64,000 nucleotides of DNA from Collybia mongolica (Eukaryota > Basidiomycota > Agaricomycetes > Agaricales > Clitocybaceae): the NCBI GenBank assembly GCA_013420905.1, contig JAAXNY010000004.1, positions 1 through 64,000 of the forward strand, written 5' to 3'. The position numbers were made by a program, and so were the translations under genes. This document shows, one piece after another, positions 42,392 to 55,507 of this stretch. The notes beneath the pieces were generated by a model. The model saw only the letters and a list, made by a program, of their open reading frames with translations, was not told the DNA's origin and did not search any database. Each line of letters begins with the position of its first letter. Within the stretch, counting starts at the first letter, position 1.

Positions 42392-44989
42392 GGAGCGCAG
42401 CGTTTTCTCAGGTGGTTCTTAGCGGTGACAATGCATAGACAATTTCGGGGGACTCGCAAATCAGTGTTGTTTTGATAAGGCAGCTGTGTGTAAAGGGCAT
42501 GGGTCCGCCCCGTTTGTTTCGGTCACCGTCCGTTACCCACGTAATAACGTTGATACTTAGTAAGCTAATAGTCAAGATGGTCGTTAAAATTTCGACACTT
42601 CCTCCTACAAGAGACGTTGTCTGTGTAAGAGCTCGAGCACGTATGGTCATTTTGTTGAACGTACAGCATCAGGTCATGGTTCCACAATTGAGCAAGGTCA
42701 AGACGGGCAGGAAAAAAAGTTAGCACAGCCACGACTTCATATAAAAGGCCCTGACAAACACGTGCCGCTTTCTTTCGCTTGTGGATTTTCACCACGTATT
42801 CGTTACCACATTCCAACGACATTACAACCATGGAAGGTTTTCGATCATGTTGCAATGCATGCCTTCCAAGCATCAAAGGGGAGACTCGTTGTCTCTCTGC
42901 AGATGTTATCTATTCTCGTTCAATTCTCGTGTATTGTATCATTGAAAACTCGATAGGAAGCCTATTTAACTATCTCAACAACTTCTCAAGTGTACGGTAA
43001 GTAACATTTGAGTTTTGTAATCTAATAACCTTCTCAACAATGAAGGCTGAACAGTATATTGGTCCGAACCTACTGATGAGCCTGTAGTTCGTCGGGTCAA
43101 TAAGGGACAGTTACGGTAATATCTCGAAAGTGCAAAAATGCGAGTTCGACTATGAACATGATGATCGCAACAAGGTGGAATCAGACTTTATTTTTTTAAA
43201 ACGAGGAATTCATTCCGCACAAGGCCACGCTGCCCGGCACTCACGGGCAGAACGCGTAGAAAATCACGTAGTGGAGTGGTAGGGTATTAACGGAAGAATG
43301 GCTTAAAAGCTTGGGTTTTTTTCTCAGGACATGGTAAAACTACACATACGTGGAGGTCTATACCTTCCCTTATCCTTTTCTCATCGTCTAGAAAATTAAT
43401 CCCAGGTATAGGTCCGAAACATAGGACGATGTTTTAGTCATCATGTATCATCATCACCGACGCTAAACTGGGCATGGGGCTCCTCTATCTCAGGTGCTCA
43501 TGCCTCATGGTTCCATCCCGCCGTCGCCTTTGACTCACACGTAACTCCCAAAACCTGATCGAAATCGTACTCAATCGAAAAAATTAGAGCTGGGCCCTTC
43601 GTGTAACACGCCAAATATATAAGTACATATTTCTCTGTTTGTTGCAAATCATCCCTGAAGTCCAGACGCCAAGATCTTGTTTGGGTTCATGCTTTCCTCG
43701 TAACGGATCAAGGGATCGACGCCGCCAAGTCTAATACTCTACTAAATTCCTAAACATAAAGGTTTACTAGTCACTGTCTATCCGTGCGGTTAATCCAGTT
43801 CTCCAGGTGGTCTTTCCCAAGTTAAAGTATGTGTTACCGACTTCTGACGATAGGACACAAGTTCAGCGAGCTGGCGCACCCACCTTCATTCATTTATTCC
43901 CTTTATGCTGGATGGATGCCTAACCCGACCGTATGGAGTAAACTTGGCCGGCGTCTGAAATGAAATGATATCCGAACACTGAGCATAGAGATCAACATGC
44001 AAACTGTCAGTCGGCATTTGTCAACCCGAATCAGCTCGACTTGATTCAAACCGCATACATTAATGCTGAGCAAGCCTTGATTTCGTATGACGAGGAATCG
44101 ATCACAAAACCGGAGGCCGCGACAAATCCATCACGCATCTTATTTCTTTCTAGCCATTGGATTTGCGAGATCTTTCGACGTAGTCCCCTCATCGAAAACC
44201 GGGGTGGATATACTTCACACCAATGGCTACAATATCCTGCAATACATGGTAGGTCCTCTGACTGTTAGCGACTTCTCGAAAATGGTTCACTTTTATTCAG
44301 TCGATGGCCGCGTGTATGCGCAGAACCCATTTAAGTGTATTTTCCGGAAGATTTGGTCACGCCTATTTTCCATCAAGAGTCGGCAGTCAAATCTGGAGTG
44401 ATAACACAGCGATCGGTCAAGATATCGAAAAGCCACTTATGCTTTCATACGTTGGACGTGACATTGACGTATGATCGATAACTCGGGTTCCAAAATAGCG
44501 GATTAAGAGCTATTTTCAGAGAACGTGTCATCGAACACTGCCTTGGGTGGCTCATAAAATTAAAATGTGATGGTGAGTGCGGTTGGACGTGCATCAAGAT
44601 ACTTTGGGACATAACGTATTATACTACTGTGTCACAGGATAATTTCCTTCCGAAAACTTACGTTATCGCTTTCTAGTCGTCGGGACACCAGGCCAGCGCA
44701 CGGTTAATTTTGTAGGATCTCCGCCGTAGAATATCGGTGGAACCTATGGTAAGGAATATGGGAACGTCCATCCCAACTCAGAGTTTGCGTATCTGCGCCG
44801 ACATTCCTTTTTTCCTCGTGTCCTTGATATTGCTTGGTAATAAAGAGGGCGAATGCTATTTATATTCGCAGGCATTTTACCCGTGCAGCTCAAACCACCA
44901 TCCCTATGTTTTCAACCAACAAAGCGATGCGTATGAAATATGAAATATTGTCAAAGATAATAGGTAAACACAATACTCGCCGTACGCAA
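42392..44989. other. Spacer without a recognisable gene
   Basis: Short ORFs on both strands lack family features. TATATAAG near 43616 could be a promoter element, but no reading frame of any length follows it. I see no repeats or RNA genes. Confidence 0.35.
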
Positions 44990-47288
44990 TCAAACTAATA
45001 ATACTTCCCTAAGTGGTACATCGTTGAACCAATCCGAGCCTCTGAAATCCCAAATATTCAAAGTTGCCACTCTCCGATATTGGTCGAGTTCCCCATCCTC
45101 ACGCAAGGCAAGAATACCCCTCATCCAAGCTTCTTCACGATACCCAATTTCACCGACATCTCCCCATGACTTTCCCGAGCGCAGCACAATCACATAAAAA
45201 TCCATCGGCTTATCCTGTGTTGTGCCCTCGACACAATCAAATTCTATACCAATTCGCTTCTCCTCCTCCATGCCATCCGTTGTGGCCCGGGTATTCGAAA
45301 AGGAACGGGACTGGAGACAGTGTCCAATTGGTGGAAACCAGTCTCCATAGACGTCGCCTAGATCTTCTAATATTCTCTTTCTCTCCGTGAATTTGCATCC
45401 GTTCCGTCGATCATCAGTGGTAATGTTTTAGCCCTTATAGTTAGCTCCGCGTCTGATACTTCACCAAGAGGATGTATCTTGTTCTTTGGCGGTACCTTGG
45501 AGGTCAATATTTCTGCTTCGTAGTCTGTAGAAGACTCTTCCCACATATGTTTACTGTACCACATTATAGATCCATCGACCGACGCCCATGACCATGTCGG
45601 CGCACGATACTCGGCTGGGCGAGAACCGGGGCCAAACACGCTCCAGAGGAGGTCATCTATGAGCGTTCTCCGCCATAGCCCCGCAATATAATCATCGTTC
45701 AACTTGGATTGGAATAATTCGGCAATACCGGCCAGTGCCACCAATTTATCCGCTGGGACCGTGACCTTACACCTGGTGTAGCTGGAAACAATGTCCCCCC
45801 AATAGTTACGGAGTTCGTCCAAATTGACGATACTACCATTGGTATCACACTTTGAAAATAGGATGTGATCATCCATCGGGTGCGCGACTTTGCCTTCAGA
45901 CTGTAAGTTTCCTTTTGTTAAATTCTCCGAGAAACTGCGACACTTGTATTCAACATAGGGGAGCTGGAAGATGAGCCTTCTTGGGGAGAGAGTGCTCTCT
46001 TGTAGGCACCAACCGCGCTCATCAAGCGGTGCGTATGTTGGAGTACCTTGGGACTTGAATCCTCTGCGGGGATTCGGATAGACAACGCAGTACTTTAGCC
46101 ACATGCGTCCTGGAGACGCCGATTCGTCGGTGGTGTAAAATGGGAGTGCTATCGGAACGCGTTCATCAAGGAGGAACCCCGCATCCGCCCTGAAGGCGGA
46201 TACGATTGAAAGCGTAAGGTAGGCGTCGAGATAGATCCGGCCCATATCCGCCAACTCTTTTGCCTTATCTTCATCAGAGTCTTGGACTATGCACAGCGCG
46301 TCCACCCAGAGATACCGTACTCCGAGTTTGTGTGTCGCAAGAATGGCGTCCATAATGGTTTGAGGAAGGGTGGGAAAGCCTTCGCGTAGGTAGCCATTTA
46401 AGTTTTCTGTGGTCGTTTTCTGACGTTGTTCCCCACCCCAAACATAGCTTAATGCGCAGTAATGGGCTATAGTTTGTCGGTGAGTCTCCACAAGACGTGG
46501 CTTGGATGGGTTGGAGCAGTCTATGACGCGGGTGGGGAGATAAGTCTCTCCAACTTTGTGACAGTGCTCATGGTTCCCACAGGTTCCGATGGAAGCTAGT
46601 GCCCGTTCCCAGTCGACATAGGATTGTTCCTGTCGGATATGGTTCCCTACGCCAATTTGTGGGGCTGCTTTGTCACCTAAAGGGAAACCACAATTCGTTT
46701 TTGGTTCGTATGGTTTGAATTATGAGTCACGGTAGAGGTTAACTCACCTATATCTGCGTAAACTGAAAAAAAGCCCCCCTCGTGTCCGTTCAGAAATATC
46801 TTGAGAGTGTTGGTTACCTCCATCCAGTCCAATTGCGGTTGAACAGTGATCTGATATCTAACCTCAACGTTTTCCTCATCATCCTGGGGGAAAAGTGGCG
46901 TGGGTAATCCATTTTTTGCCCACATGACTAGGCTGCACCAGTCACATCCGACGTCTGCTATGTTGCGCCACTTCGTCGTATATAGGTACCCCGTATCAGC
47001 GCTGTGAAAATCCAATATCGCTTTGCGGAATGAATCTTGGGAGAATGGTCCTGCCTGACATTCTAAGCAGAGGGATGATAGTTGAGTATCCCTGTCGCCC
47101 TGAACGAGTGCCTGATTCCCGCTATCCTGCGTTTCCTTGCAAAATAAAGCGGAAAGGTAGCGTGAGAAAAAGAAAAGCGAAAAGCATGATATTTGTGGGT
47201 CTACTTCTGTTCGGGGGACAGGGTCAGAGGTTCTATTCCTGCCTTGGACCATTCCAAAGATTCGAGTAGAGAACGATGAAGTGGTCAT
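44990..47288 (-). CDS. HET-domain (heterokaryon incompatibility-type) protein
   Basis: HET-domain proteins act in fungal non-self recognition and can trigger cell death on fusion. The start is probably MTTSSFSTRI (47288). A likely intron falls near 47205-47120 (GTAGAC..TGCAAG). A clear 71 nt intron lies at 46747-46677 (GTGAGT..CCTTTAG), joining YADIG to DKAAPQIG. HET motifs follow: YCALSYVWGG, then LPQTIMDAILATHKLGVRYLWVDALCIVQDS and PLDERGWCLQE. The C-terminal part runs APTWSWASVDG, then KFTERKRILEDLGDVYGDWF to a stop at 44990. Near 45385-45400 the frame changes by one base. Either a single-base indel breaks the gene, or an intron of about 85 nt (GTGAAG..ATATTAG) is spliced, which would also restore the frame. 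Confidence 0.85.
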
Positions 47289-48175
47289 GTTGGGCTTGAG
47301 CTGGAGAGAGGTAGGCGGAGACGAAGACGTTGGGTGCGATTCTGGGCGTAGGGTGTACACGTGGTGTGTTGCTCCTGGATGCAGAGCCGGATAATGGTTA
47401 ATACACGTGTAGCTGAAGACGAGGTACCATCCAGGGTGGTTTCCGGACGAAAAGATCAATGGCGCGTCAAAACGCGCAAATGAGCCAACATCCGAATGAA
47501 AGGAAAGACACCGATGAAACGGAAATGATAGGAAGAGCTGTGAACATTGATCCTCAAAACAATCATGCGCTTCTCCAAGCACGCGAAGAACTCCAGTGTT
47601 CTCCAATATAAAAACACTTCCAGTAATCCTAGCATGATCTAAGAAATACAGAGTGTGGTACGAACATCATTCTATTGCTCATGATTAACCGTCGGCGTTG
47701 CTGGGGCAGCTCCGGGGTGGATAAATAAGAGGTGAGGAGGGCTGAGTGATCCCAGAGGGGGCATGGTAGACTCGCATGCACATACACTATAGTTAATTAG
47801 TAGCACGTTGCAATTTTACCTAAGGGTTCCAAGAAACGTGACTCTCAGGGTAGAGTTCGTATGGTAGAAGCATCCGGGAGTAGATTACGGCGACTTAAAA
47901 ATATCATATTCACACATCCAGTTTTTCGAGAACTCAGCAGCATACTGGCTCTCGGGAGGGTATAACACGAGAGGTCCGTACATGAGTGAGGTGCAACCGT
48001 GGTTGATGTGCAAGAAGGCGAGCCATCAGTGAGGGTACTAGAAAAACAAACCAGAAAACGCCAAGCGAAACCATAGCCAACTTCCAAGATCAGGAGAAAG
48101 AGCCGAACGAAAATCGGGATTCTTGAAACGCCGATGTCCACTGACGCTACCATCTACATGCATTATCGCCAATAG
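47289..48175. other. 5' flank of the HET gene and spacer
   Basis: No gene supported. The first part is the probable promoter of the HET gene. The small minus ORFs before the hAT element show no motif. Confidence 0.4.
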
Positions 48176-49001
48176 TTCATAGGTAGTGACTTGACGGCCC
48201 GGCTCGGCTTTTGGGGGCTTAGGCTTTAGAAAATACAAGCCTGAGCCGTGACGACGGCTTCAGGCCGGCTCAGGCCCGGCTCAGGCTTAAGCCGCGGCTT
48301 CGCAGTGGATAGAGCGTTGAATTTCGGTACAATGACCTACTTCTCATTTTCATATATATCCCCATCATCACCAAGTAGCCCATCCCAGGTAAACTCTTCC
48401 CCAACGTCGTTATTGCCCTCGTTTTCACCAGCTAGCTCAAGGTCCATATCCTCAAGCTCCTCTTCCTCTTCAGTAGCTGCTATGATGTCCTGGAAGATGA
48501 GGTCGTTATGATACATACACTTCAGACACTGCAAAGCTTCTACGATATCACCCTTTAGCCAATTACGACGTTTACTGATTGTAAGGCCAGCCGACGAGAA
48601 TGCGCGTTCACTTGAGACAGAAGATGCCATAATCGCAAGATAATCACGAGCCAGTGAACTCGCAACTGGGTAACGAGGTGCATTTAACTAAAAACAATAT
48701 ATTAGCACGCAATGATTTAGGGACTGGGATCCGCAAGTACGCACTCCCCACCACACCACAACAGTCATACCAGGAGGGATTACATTGTTAGTATTCATGT
48801 ACCAAAAGTCCAATTTGAATTGTAACAATCGCCAGTGAAAAAGCCGCGGCTTAGGCCACGGCTCCAGGCTTTGAAAACTCCAAGCCTGAGCCGTGAGCCC
48901 TTCAGAGCCTGCTGCACGGCTCAGGGCGGCTCGGCTTCTGCAGGCTCGGCCCCGGCCGGCTTGCGGCTTTGAGCCGAGCCGTGCACATCACTATTCATAG
49001 G
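48176..49001. mobile_element. Internally deleted hAT transposon with 8 bp target duplication
   Basis: The element runs 48184-48993 (810 bp). It begins TAGTGAC..GGCCCGGCTCGGC and ends GAGCCGAGCCGTGCACATCACTA, an imperfect terminal inverted repeat. It is flanked on both sides by TTCATAGG (48176-48183 and 48994-49001), the 8 bp target duplication expected of hAT. Both ends carry several subterminal copies of GGCTCAGGC/GCCTGAGCC, probable transposase binding sites. The interior keeps only the last transposase exon, on the minus strand. Confidence 0.9.
48337..48687 (-). pseudogene. hAT transposase C-terminal dimerisation domain (remnant)
   Basis: A single exon after an acceptor TTTTTAG. It reads LNAPRYPVASSLARDYLAIM, then ASSVSSERAFSSAGLTISKRR and VEALQCLKCMY, the classic hAT C-terminal dimerisation region. 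An acidic tail to the stop follows. The RNase H-like catalytic core and the zinc finger are missing, so it cannot transpose on its own. Confidence 0.92.
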
Positions 49002-49970
49002 TGAAATCAAATATCAAATTCCTGATATTGATACGCCCTCGTTCGGTATATCTACATCTTACAATAATCACTTCAAGCATCACCGCATATACGTTCCAGG
49101 TAGAACAATGTGACCACGGCGGCATCGATTAACGCCGAATTGCCAGTCCCCCCTTCCCTCGAGCGCTCAGAATGGTTCACTATTCATAGGGGAAGCTCCG
49201 CACGATACATGGTGGACCAACTCGCGTCAACATTAAAACCTCCCTGCTGGCGTATCTCTATTGTATAGAGATGTCTACAAGATTTCGTTAAGTCCTGGAT
49301 CAGGCTACGAATGTCCCTTACAAGGCGACGCGCTGGAGGAGAACCAATGCAAAAGGGTTTCAAGAGTTGCACTCGTTCTCTTGTTATATCTACATTGTTG
49401 ATATTTTTAGGCAGGAAAATATAATCAATGCACTTCGTACGAGTTTTCTGGGTTGCGATCCTAGCCTCACTCGCCTGTTAAAAGCCAGAACTTGTGCTTA
49501 CATTCTCGACACTATTTGCGGACCTGGATTCTGGAGATGTGTTATCAGAACTTGAATCATTCCATTGATGTTTCAAGCGAGATAGGTCCGCGTCGTCTAC
49601 TAAAGTAAAGCCCTCTACGATTTTAAGCTTGTGTCTTGATACCAACAATATAAATAGGTTATTGTGAACATTAACCAGCCCTCTATCGTGCTCACCGACT
49701 TTAGTGTTCGGTTTTCGAGATCGCTTGATTCTCTGTCGCTGATTTGGGGGTATCTTTGCTTGGCGTTACTGTGCCTTGACGAGTTTGTGTGTCAAACCCA
49801 CGTCGGATTATTGGGCGGTCTTGTATGTCATGATTTCTTTGCAGCTAATGGGGTATCCAATAGGGAATTTAATTGTTTAGCAAAGTATGAGAACCAAAAA
49901 TCGTGATAAGAGGTATAGTTAAAAACGCGAAACGTGAAAACTCTTATAGTGAATTCAAACACGTATGTAT
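49002..49970. other. Spacer; possible F-box tail remnant
   Basis: The minus frame at 49372-49184 (SCRHLYTIEIRQQGGFNVDA) reads like the end of an F-box/LRR-type protein but has no start. TCACTATTCATAGG occurs again at 49177-49190, identical to the hAT end plus target site at 48988-49001. Confidence 0.35.
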
Positions 49971-51497
49971 TCAACCGTCCTTGTCATCGCCGTCGTAAGA
50001 AAGGTCATCTCCATCCCTGTTCTTGATAGTAATATTCATTCCCTCCAAGCGGAGTTGATCTACCAATAACCACGCGTCCTTGCTGAATCTATGTCGGTAA
50101 TTCTTGCCACATATAAGAACGGCATTTGTGATAGCGGTCCGTTTGGACGTATGGCCTGCCAGCCAACGGGTATCCAGTAAAGTGGTAACATCACCCAAAA
50201 AATAGGCTGCGCACGACAATGTATCGAGTTTCGGGACGAGGTGATACGACATCATTTGTGCTATTACTGTGTGCGGGATATAGTTTTCGAGTAGTGAGAG
50301 CTGACGGAGCTCTGGGCTTCCTTCGAGGAGGGTGTGGATATTGTATGCTGATATAAATTCTGCTGATAAACGCTGAAGCGAGCGGCGTGAACGGTGGAGA
50401 AAAGAAGATATGTCTGCGTCACGCCACTGTGCGTCTCTACGCGATTTTATCTCGAGATCCTTCAATGCTGGAAAATTCAGACGTGTAAGAAATGTGCCAT
50501 ACATTCCGGGATGTTCAGCCACTATCTTGAGTGACTCCAACTTTCTCAATAAAACGAGCCCTTCATTATCGACGAGCCGCGTCACGTAGTCGGTGTCTCT
50601 GGTGAGGCTAAAGCGGCAGGATAGGAGGTTAATACATTGTCGAAGTACTTGGTAGCCGTTTCGCAGTGACAAAACAACTCCCACCAGAGTAAGTTCTGTG
50701 AGTTGTGCCCAAGGTAAAGGGAAAAGACACGGATCAAACATATCTTTCTGGGCCGTCAGCGTGAAACGCTGCAGGAGGTTAGCTTGTCGAAACATAGAGA
50801 CGCCTTGGTACCGGGTATCTGGAAAGTCTAAGAATTCCGGCGTTGAGAAAGCGAGGGACACGGATTTGAGACCGTCAAAGGAAAGGTGACGGCTCCATAA
50901 TAAAGGCGTTAATGATTCAGTATGACTGATGGAAATATGCTTGAATTGCTTCGCATCATTAAACAGGAGTTCCAGTAGGAGGACTCGTAACTCCTCCCAG
51001 CAGGGGGTTTCTGGAGCTGATACCTGCAATGAGATCCGCGAGTTTCTTGCCCACGAGAAGCACTTGATGGCCAGTTCTACCAAGGGAATATATTCGTTTT
51101 CCGGAAGAGGCGTAAAATCCAGATGAATATCTCTCCACAGCGCAGCTGTATCCAGCGCAACCGCCCTCCATCTCGAACATGTATGACGGATATTCCATGG
51201 GGCATTGGTGCGCCTCGCAGGTAGGATCACGGGACCGTCCATGCTGAGGAGGAATATTTCGGTGAGAAGTTCCGGGGGAAGCGTCTTGTGGGGAGCTGCG
51301 GCGAACCGGTATCGCGTGAGTTGCACAAGCTTTGACGTGTGTTGCGAGAGTAGGCCCTCGTAAATCAATCGAGTATGCTGGATCTTTTCTTCGAGGCTGA
51401 CCAAGTCCTGCTCGGCAAAGAGTATGAGGTCGGTGAGTCCGGCTTGCGTGGATACTGGAATAATCTCATTGGAGATGCGTATACTTCCTGGGTCCAT
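49971..51497 (-). CDS. F-box-like protein (agaricomycete type)
   Basis: A probable substrate adaptor of an SCF ubiquitin ligase. Single exon, 508 aa. There is a coiled-coil-like start (residues about 25-60), then the F-box LPPELLTEIFLLSMDGP (about 73-89) with HTCSRWRAVALDTAALWRDI (about 105-124). This is followed by an irregular leucine-rich C-terminal region, as in the large expanded F-box families of mushrooms. The frame is intact. A fragment of it recurs at 62028-62320. The substrate cannot be inferred. Confidence 0.9.
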   Translation of the reverse strand: MDPGSIRISNEIIPVSTQAGLTDLILFAEQDLVSLEEKIQHTRLIYEGLLSQHTSKLVQLTRYRFAAAPHKTLPPELLTEIFLLSMDGPVILPARRTNAPWNIRHTCSRWRAVALDTAALWRDIHLDFTPLPENEYIPLVELAIKCFSWARNSRISLQVSAPETPCWEELRVLLLELLFNDAKQFKHISISHTESLTPLLWSRHLSFDGLKSVSLAFSTPEFLDFPDTRYQGVSMFRQANLLQRFTLTAQKDMFDPCLFPLPWAQLTELTLVGVVLSLRNGYQVLRQCINLLSCRFSLTRDTDYVTRLVDNEGLVLLRKLESLKIVAEHPGMYGTFLTRLNFPALKDLEIKSRRDAQWRDADISSFLHRSRRSLQRLSAEFISAYNIHTLLEGSPELRQLSLLENYIPHTVIAQMMSYHLVPKLDTLSCAAYFLGDVTTLLDTRWLAGHTSKRTAITNAVLICGKNYRHRFSKDAWLLVDQLRLEGMNITIKNRDGDDLSYDGDDKDG

Positions 51498-53476
51498 GGT
51501 ATCCCTCGATGACGCCTGTTGGATATTGTTGTGGTGTCAGGGGGATGACTTCTTGAAGGATGCTTTTCGAATAGAGGGGCGATCTGAAGGGGGTAACCTT
51601 ATATGAAAGAAAAGATGAGCTGTCAGCCAAGTCAGCCATAATGTAAAAGTCCCAGCCCGTACAGCGCGTCTAAATTCCACTTGATCGGCCGTAACGATGC
51701 TAGTCAGATATTGAATTCTTGGAGAACGAGGTCAAACTGATAAAGCGTGTGGGATGAGGGCACCTCTCATGAAATTCCACGGAGCCGGTGACGTGGGTTC
51801 TGTTCAAACAAATCAACCGGTAATGACAGAACATTGACAATAAAATACTAACAAGGAAGCGTATTGGGTGTCTATTGTTTGCACTAAGTTTCAATGAGGT
51901 CCATGGGTAGATACAATCGTCGAGAGAAACTCAAACGGGTCGTTGTGGAACATGTTCAGCGACGACTCCACCTTAGGAACTAGCCATGAACGCCAGAAAG
52001 AAGACTCACTATGAAAATATTGTAAGCGGGGACAATTGGCAGAGAAGGACAGTTTAAAGTGTAAGGCCACATGTTTCAAGTTGGTGACAGAACGAAGGGT
52101 TCAAAGTGCCGACAAGCGGCCCGGTATCTACCGAAGTAAACAGAGAACCAAAATGAGTGGCTGTACTGAGCATGTTCGAACCAAAAACCAACCAAAAACT
52201 CGCCAACTCTCACTCATCTAGGTTTATGACTGGCCTATACCTTTGAGTAAACAAATATCATCTTGGTCATGCTATAGAGGTAAGCGTCCGTCTAAACTAA
52301 TGTGTAATCTTCGCCCTGCCTTATGCAGGGATGTTTATGCTTCAAGATAATGAGTCAAATACGGAGAATCCAGGCCTATAAAATCCTTACATGTCTTTCC
52401 CGATACCGTTGATATAACCTTTTGAGGAGCGGTTATAAGGGAGGTTTGATATATACATCGTGCTATATTTCTGAAAGATTTTTCGGGCAAACACCTTCAA
52501 TATGTGTCAGTACCTACGCACGACACGACGCTGAGGCGGTACCCTTCTCAAACACGTACTTGGTCCCTCCCCAGAGTTGAGTGCAATCCTTTACCATTAC
52601 TGGGCTATCTGCGTATTCCTTCCAATCCTTTCGTACCAGTGTGTCACACTAAAGATCCACGACAGCCTCAACCTTCCTACCCACATACATCCCTCGGGTA
52701 AAGTCGTCCCCGGTCTGAGATCGTCCGTCACAGCATTTCTCGCTGAAAATTTTGTAGGTAAGAGCGACGAACGCGTACCACGACCTTGGAACTTGAAGGT
52801 GGGTAAGAGAGTAAAAAGGCCTCTTCGTCGGCATTGGCGATGGCTGTCTTCTGGATTTTGTGGATATCGTACGGGCCAGCCCTTTCGCAGATGAACGAGA
52901 AGCTTGTCGCGTCAGAAATTCGAGGGAAAACAGTGGGTAATGACTCGAACATATTGACACGTGATGTCATGATTTGTCAATTTTGAATCGCTGGTACCTC
53001 CCTTCCCGCGTTATTCACTCCGCGAACTGGACACCTACCATTGCATGGGAAGGAGTTTAACACCCATTTCTTGTGTTATCAGTACTCGATACTTACGCGT
53101 TGACCACGCTGCGCATACAGCAAATATTTCGCGTACAGGCAACGTACAGGAGTCCCTGCACTGGAAAACCTCAGTTTTACCGGCACTTGATCACTGTTCC
53201 TCCTCAAAATATATCAGTTACGCAAAACTAGAGGCATGCAGGTGAGAAACAGAAGATTATCCTTAACCCTAAATCCTATTTTTGCCATTGAGCGCATAGT
53301 AGCCGTGATGGCCGGATTCGCTCCAGAGTTCACCCCTCCCCCGACCATGTGGTTGAGAGAAAATGTCATGGGTTCTCCTAGGGCAGATTTTCTCGCCGAT
53401 CGCGGACAATTTCCTCGACCTTTGATGCAATTTGCTTCAGAGATGCTGTCAGACTAACATGTGTGTGTATATCAGG
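51498..53476. other. Spacer; possible F-box tail remnant
   Basis: The minus frame 52079-51891 (LKHVALHFKLSFSANCPRLQ-like, ending FLSTIVSTHGPH) resembles the end of an F-box/LRR protein without the rest. No other gene is seen. The last part (from about 53240) resembles the region before 61600, so the oxidase upstream region was duplicated along with its 5' end. Confidence 0.4.
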
Positions 53477-53587
53477 GGAAACTCGATCAAGCAGGGCGCT
53501 TATTTCACGATTCAAGAATAGTATATAATGTCTACCCGAAAGCAATTAGATTCCCATCACTCGCACAGAAGCACCAAGCGGACAGCG

Positions 53588-55507
53588 ATGTTGCTATTGC
53601 ACTTCCTATTGGTTGCACTCGTCTCCACTTTGGCCTACACAATTGATTTGAAGGATAGTCTCACTGCTGCGGGGATTACTGCAACCTTTCCTGGAGACCC
53701 AAAATATGCCTCGGCTAGTACCCCGTGTATGTCACCTCACAAAATATAATAATTACCATGATTCACTTAATCCTGTATGATCCAGTCAATCTGCGTTTTG
53801 AGTTCAAACCTGCAGTTGTAACATACCCCACAACTCCAAAGGATATTTCCGAAATACTCAGAATTAGCTCTGCATTAAACATGAAGGTGGCCGCACGGAG
53901 CGGAGGCGTGGGTGGTGTATCTATTCTAAAACTAGTCACACGTCTCACTGATTTTTCTACAGCACAGCTACATTGCGAATGGATTAGGGGGGAAGGATAG
54001 TGTCATCGTGTTGGATATGCAAAGTTTCAATAAGATTACCATCAATTCTTCAAAAGGGACCGCTACCATTGAGAGTGGAAATCGCCTCGGAGATATTGCC
54101 CTTGCCCTATCGAAGGGTGGAAGGGCTTTTCCTCATGGTAATTGTGCCTACGTTGGGATTGGTGGTCATGCAGGTGGAGAGCCTCCCATCTTCACGCAAT
54201 ATCTGTAGATCATGAACTTTGAACACAGCTTTTGGCGGTGTCGGGTTTACTTCCCGCATGTGGGGGCTCACTCTTGATACCATCTTGGCCGTGAATATGG
54301 TCTTTGCCAACGGTACAATAATCACAGCTAATGATCAGGAGTATTCGGATTTATTCTGGGTAAGCCGCCGATCTCCATGGTAGACAAAACCGCTTCAACC
54401 TTAAACAGGGCATGCGAGGTTCGGGTGGGTCGTTCGGAATTACCACATCCATTGAAGTAAAGACGTTCCCGGAACCTCCCTTTGCCACAGTGTTTGAGTA
54501 TGTATGGACTCTCGATGTTGGAGGTATTGCAAAGGGGATCAACGCCCTCGAAACATACGCAAAAACTAACATCCCGCCCGAAATCAATGTCTGGATGGCG
54601 TTATTGCGAGGGCCCAGAAAGGGAACTGTCATATTTCATATTGAAGGAATCTGGTACGGACACAAAAGCAAGCTTAACGCGACCATTGCGCCATTCCTAC
54701 ACAACATGCCGAAGGGGCCCGACGTGAAGTTTACACCTGGAACATACCTTAACAACCTTGAGTATGTGGGAGGCGGGCCGCTTGATACACACGCCCAACC
54801 AGAAGTGCACGACACATTCTACGCGAAGTCGCTTATGACTCCAGAGAGTTCACCCATGTCATTAAAGGCACGCACGGCCTTTGCGCATTATCTGGCAAAT
54901 GAGGGCTTCGAGACAAAAATAGTATGTCCTGTCCTTTCCCTTGTTTGTAAAGAACTGGAAAGCCGATGCATTGGGAATTAGGATTGGTCTGTCGGGTTTG
55001 AAATGTGGGGGGGAAAGAATTCTGCTATCAATGCTGTGCCATTAGACACGACTGCCTTTGCCCACAGAAGTTCAATGTTTACAATTCAATTCTACGCGTC
55101 TTCCCCGGGAAAACTGCCACCTTATCCAGATTATGGTCTCACATTCTTGGATAGTGAGTTTACCGCCACCTGATAACGACTGGACCTGATTAACTTTCGC
55201 CCACAGGCTTGGTAGATAGTATCACCTCAAATAGTCCTGCGGATTGGGATTATGGGTGAGCATTTCCGCAGCGGCCACCATAAAACTTGTTCACACCTGG
55301 TAATTCTAGTGCATATCCAAACTACGTCGATGATAGGTTATCAGACTGTAAGTCAACGACTTGGCTTCTCGCTAAATATATATCTCACTCCTCATTTCTT
55401 CAGGGCAAACTCGTTATTATGGCACCCATTATCCACGTTTGCAAGCTCTAAAACGCAAGTACGATCCTACGGACATGTTCGCCTTCCCTACCACTGTTGA
55501 GGAGTGA
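53588..55507 (+). CDS. Secreted bicovalent FAD-linked oxidase (glucooligosaccharide oxidase / BBE-like)
   Basis: Oxidises mono- or oligosaccharides (or other alcohols) with FAD, releasing hydrogen peroxide, outside the cell. Nine exons: 53588-53726, 53786-53907, 53963-54173, 54229-54359, 54409-54921, 54982-55153, 55207-55255, 55310-55347 and 55404-55507. All introns are about 50-60 nt with GT-AG ends, and the spliced frame is unbroken. The start was chosen for the signal peptide MLLLHFLLVALVSTLAYT; a longer start at 53528 would hide it. RSGGHSY carries the FAD-linking His and HGNCAYVGIGGHA the linking Cys, so two covalent FAD bonds are expected. NYVDDRL, YYGTHYPRLQ and KYDPTDMFAFPT form the typical C-terminus. 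Partial decayed copies lie at 60800-61065 and 61560-61985. Confidence 0.95.

Noticed and set aside
43066..43095. CTGATGAG resembling a hammerhead core
   Set aside because: No GAAA after a stem and no partner for helix I or III.
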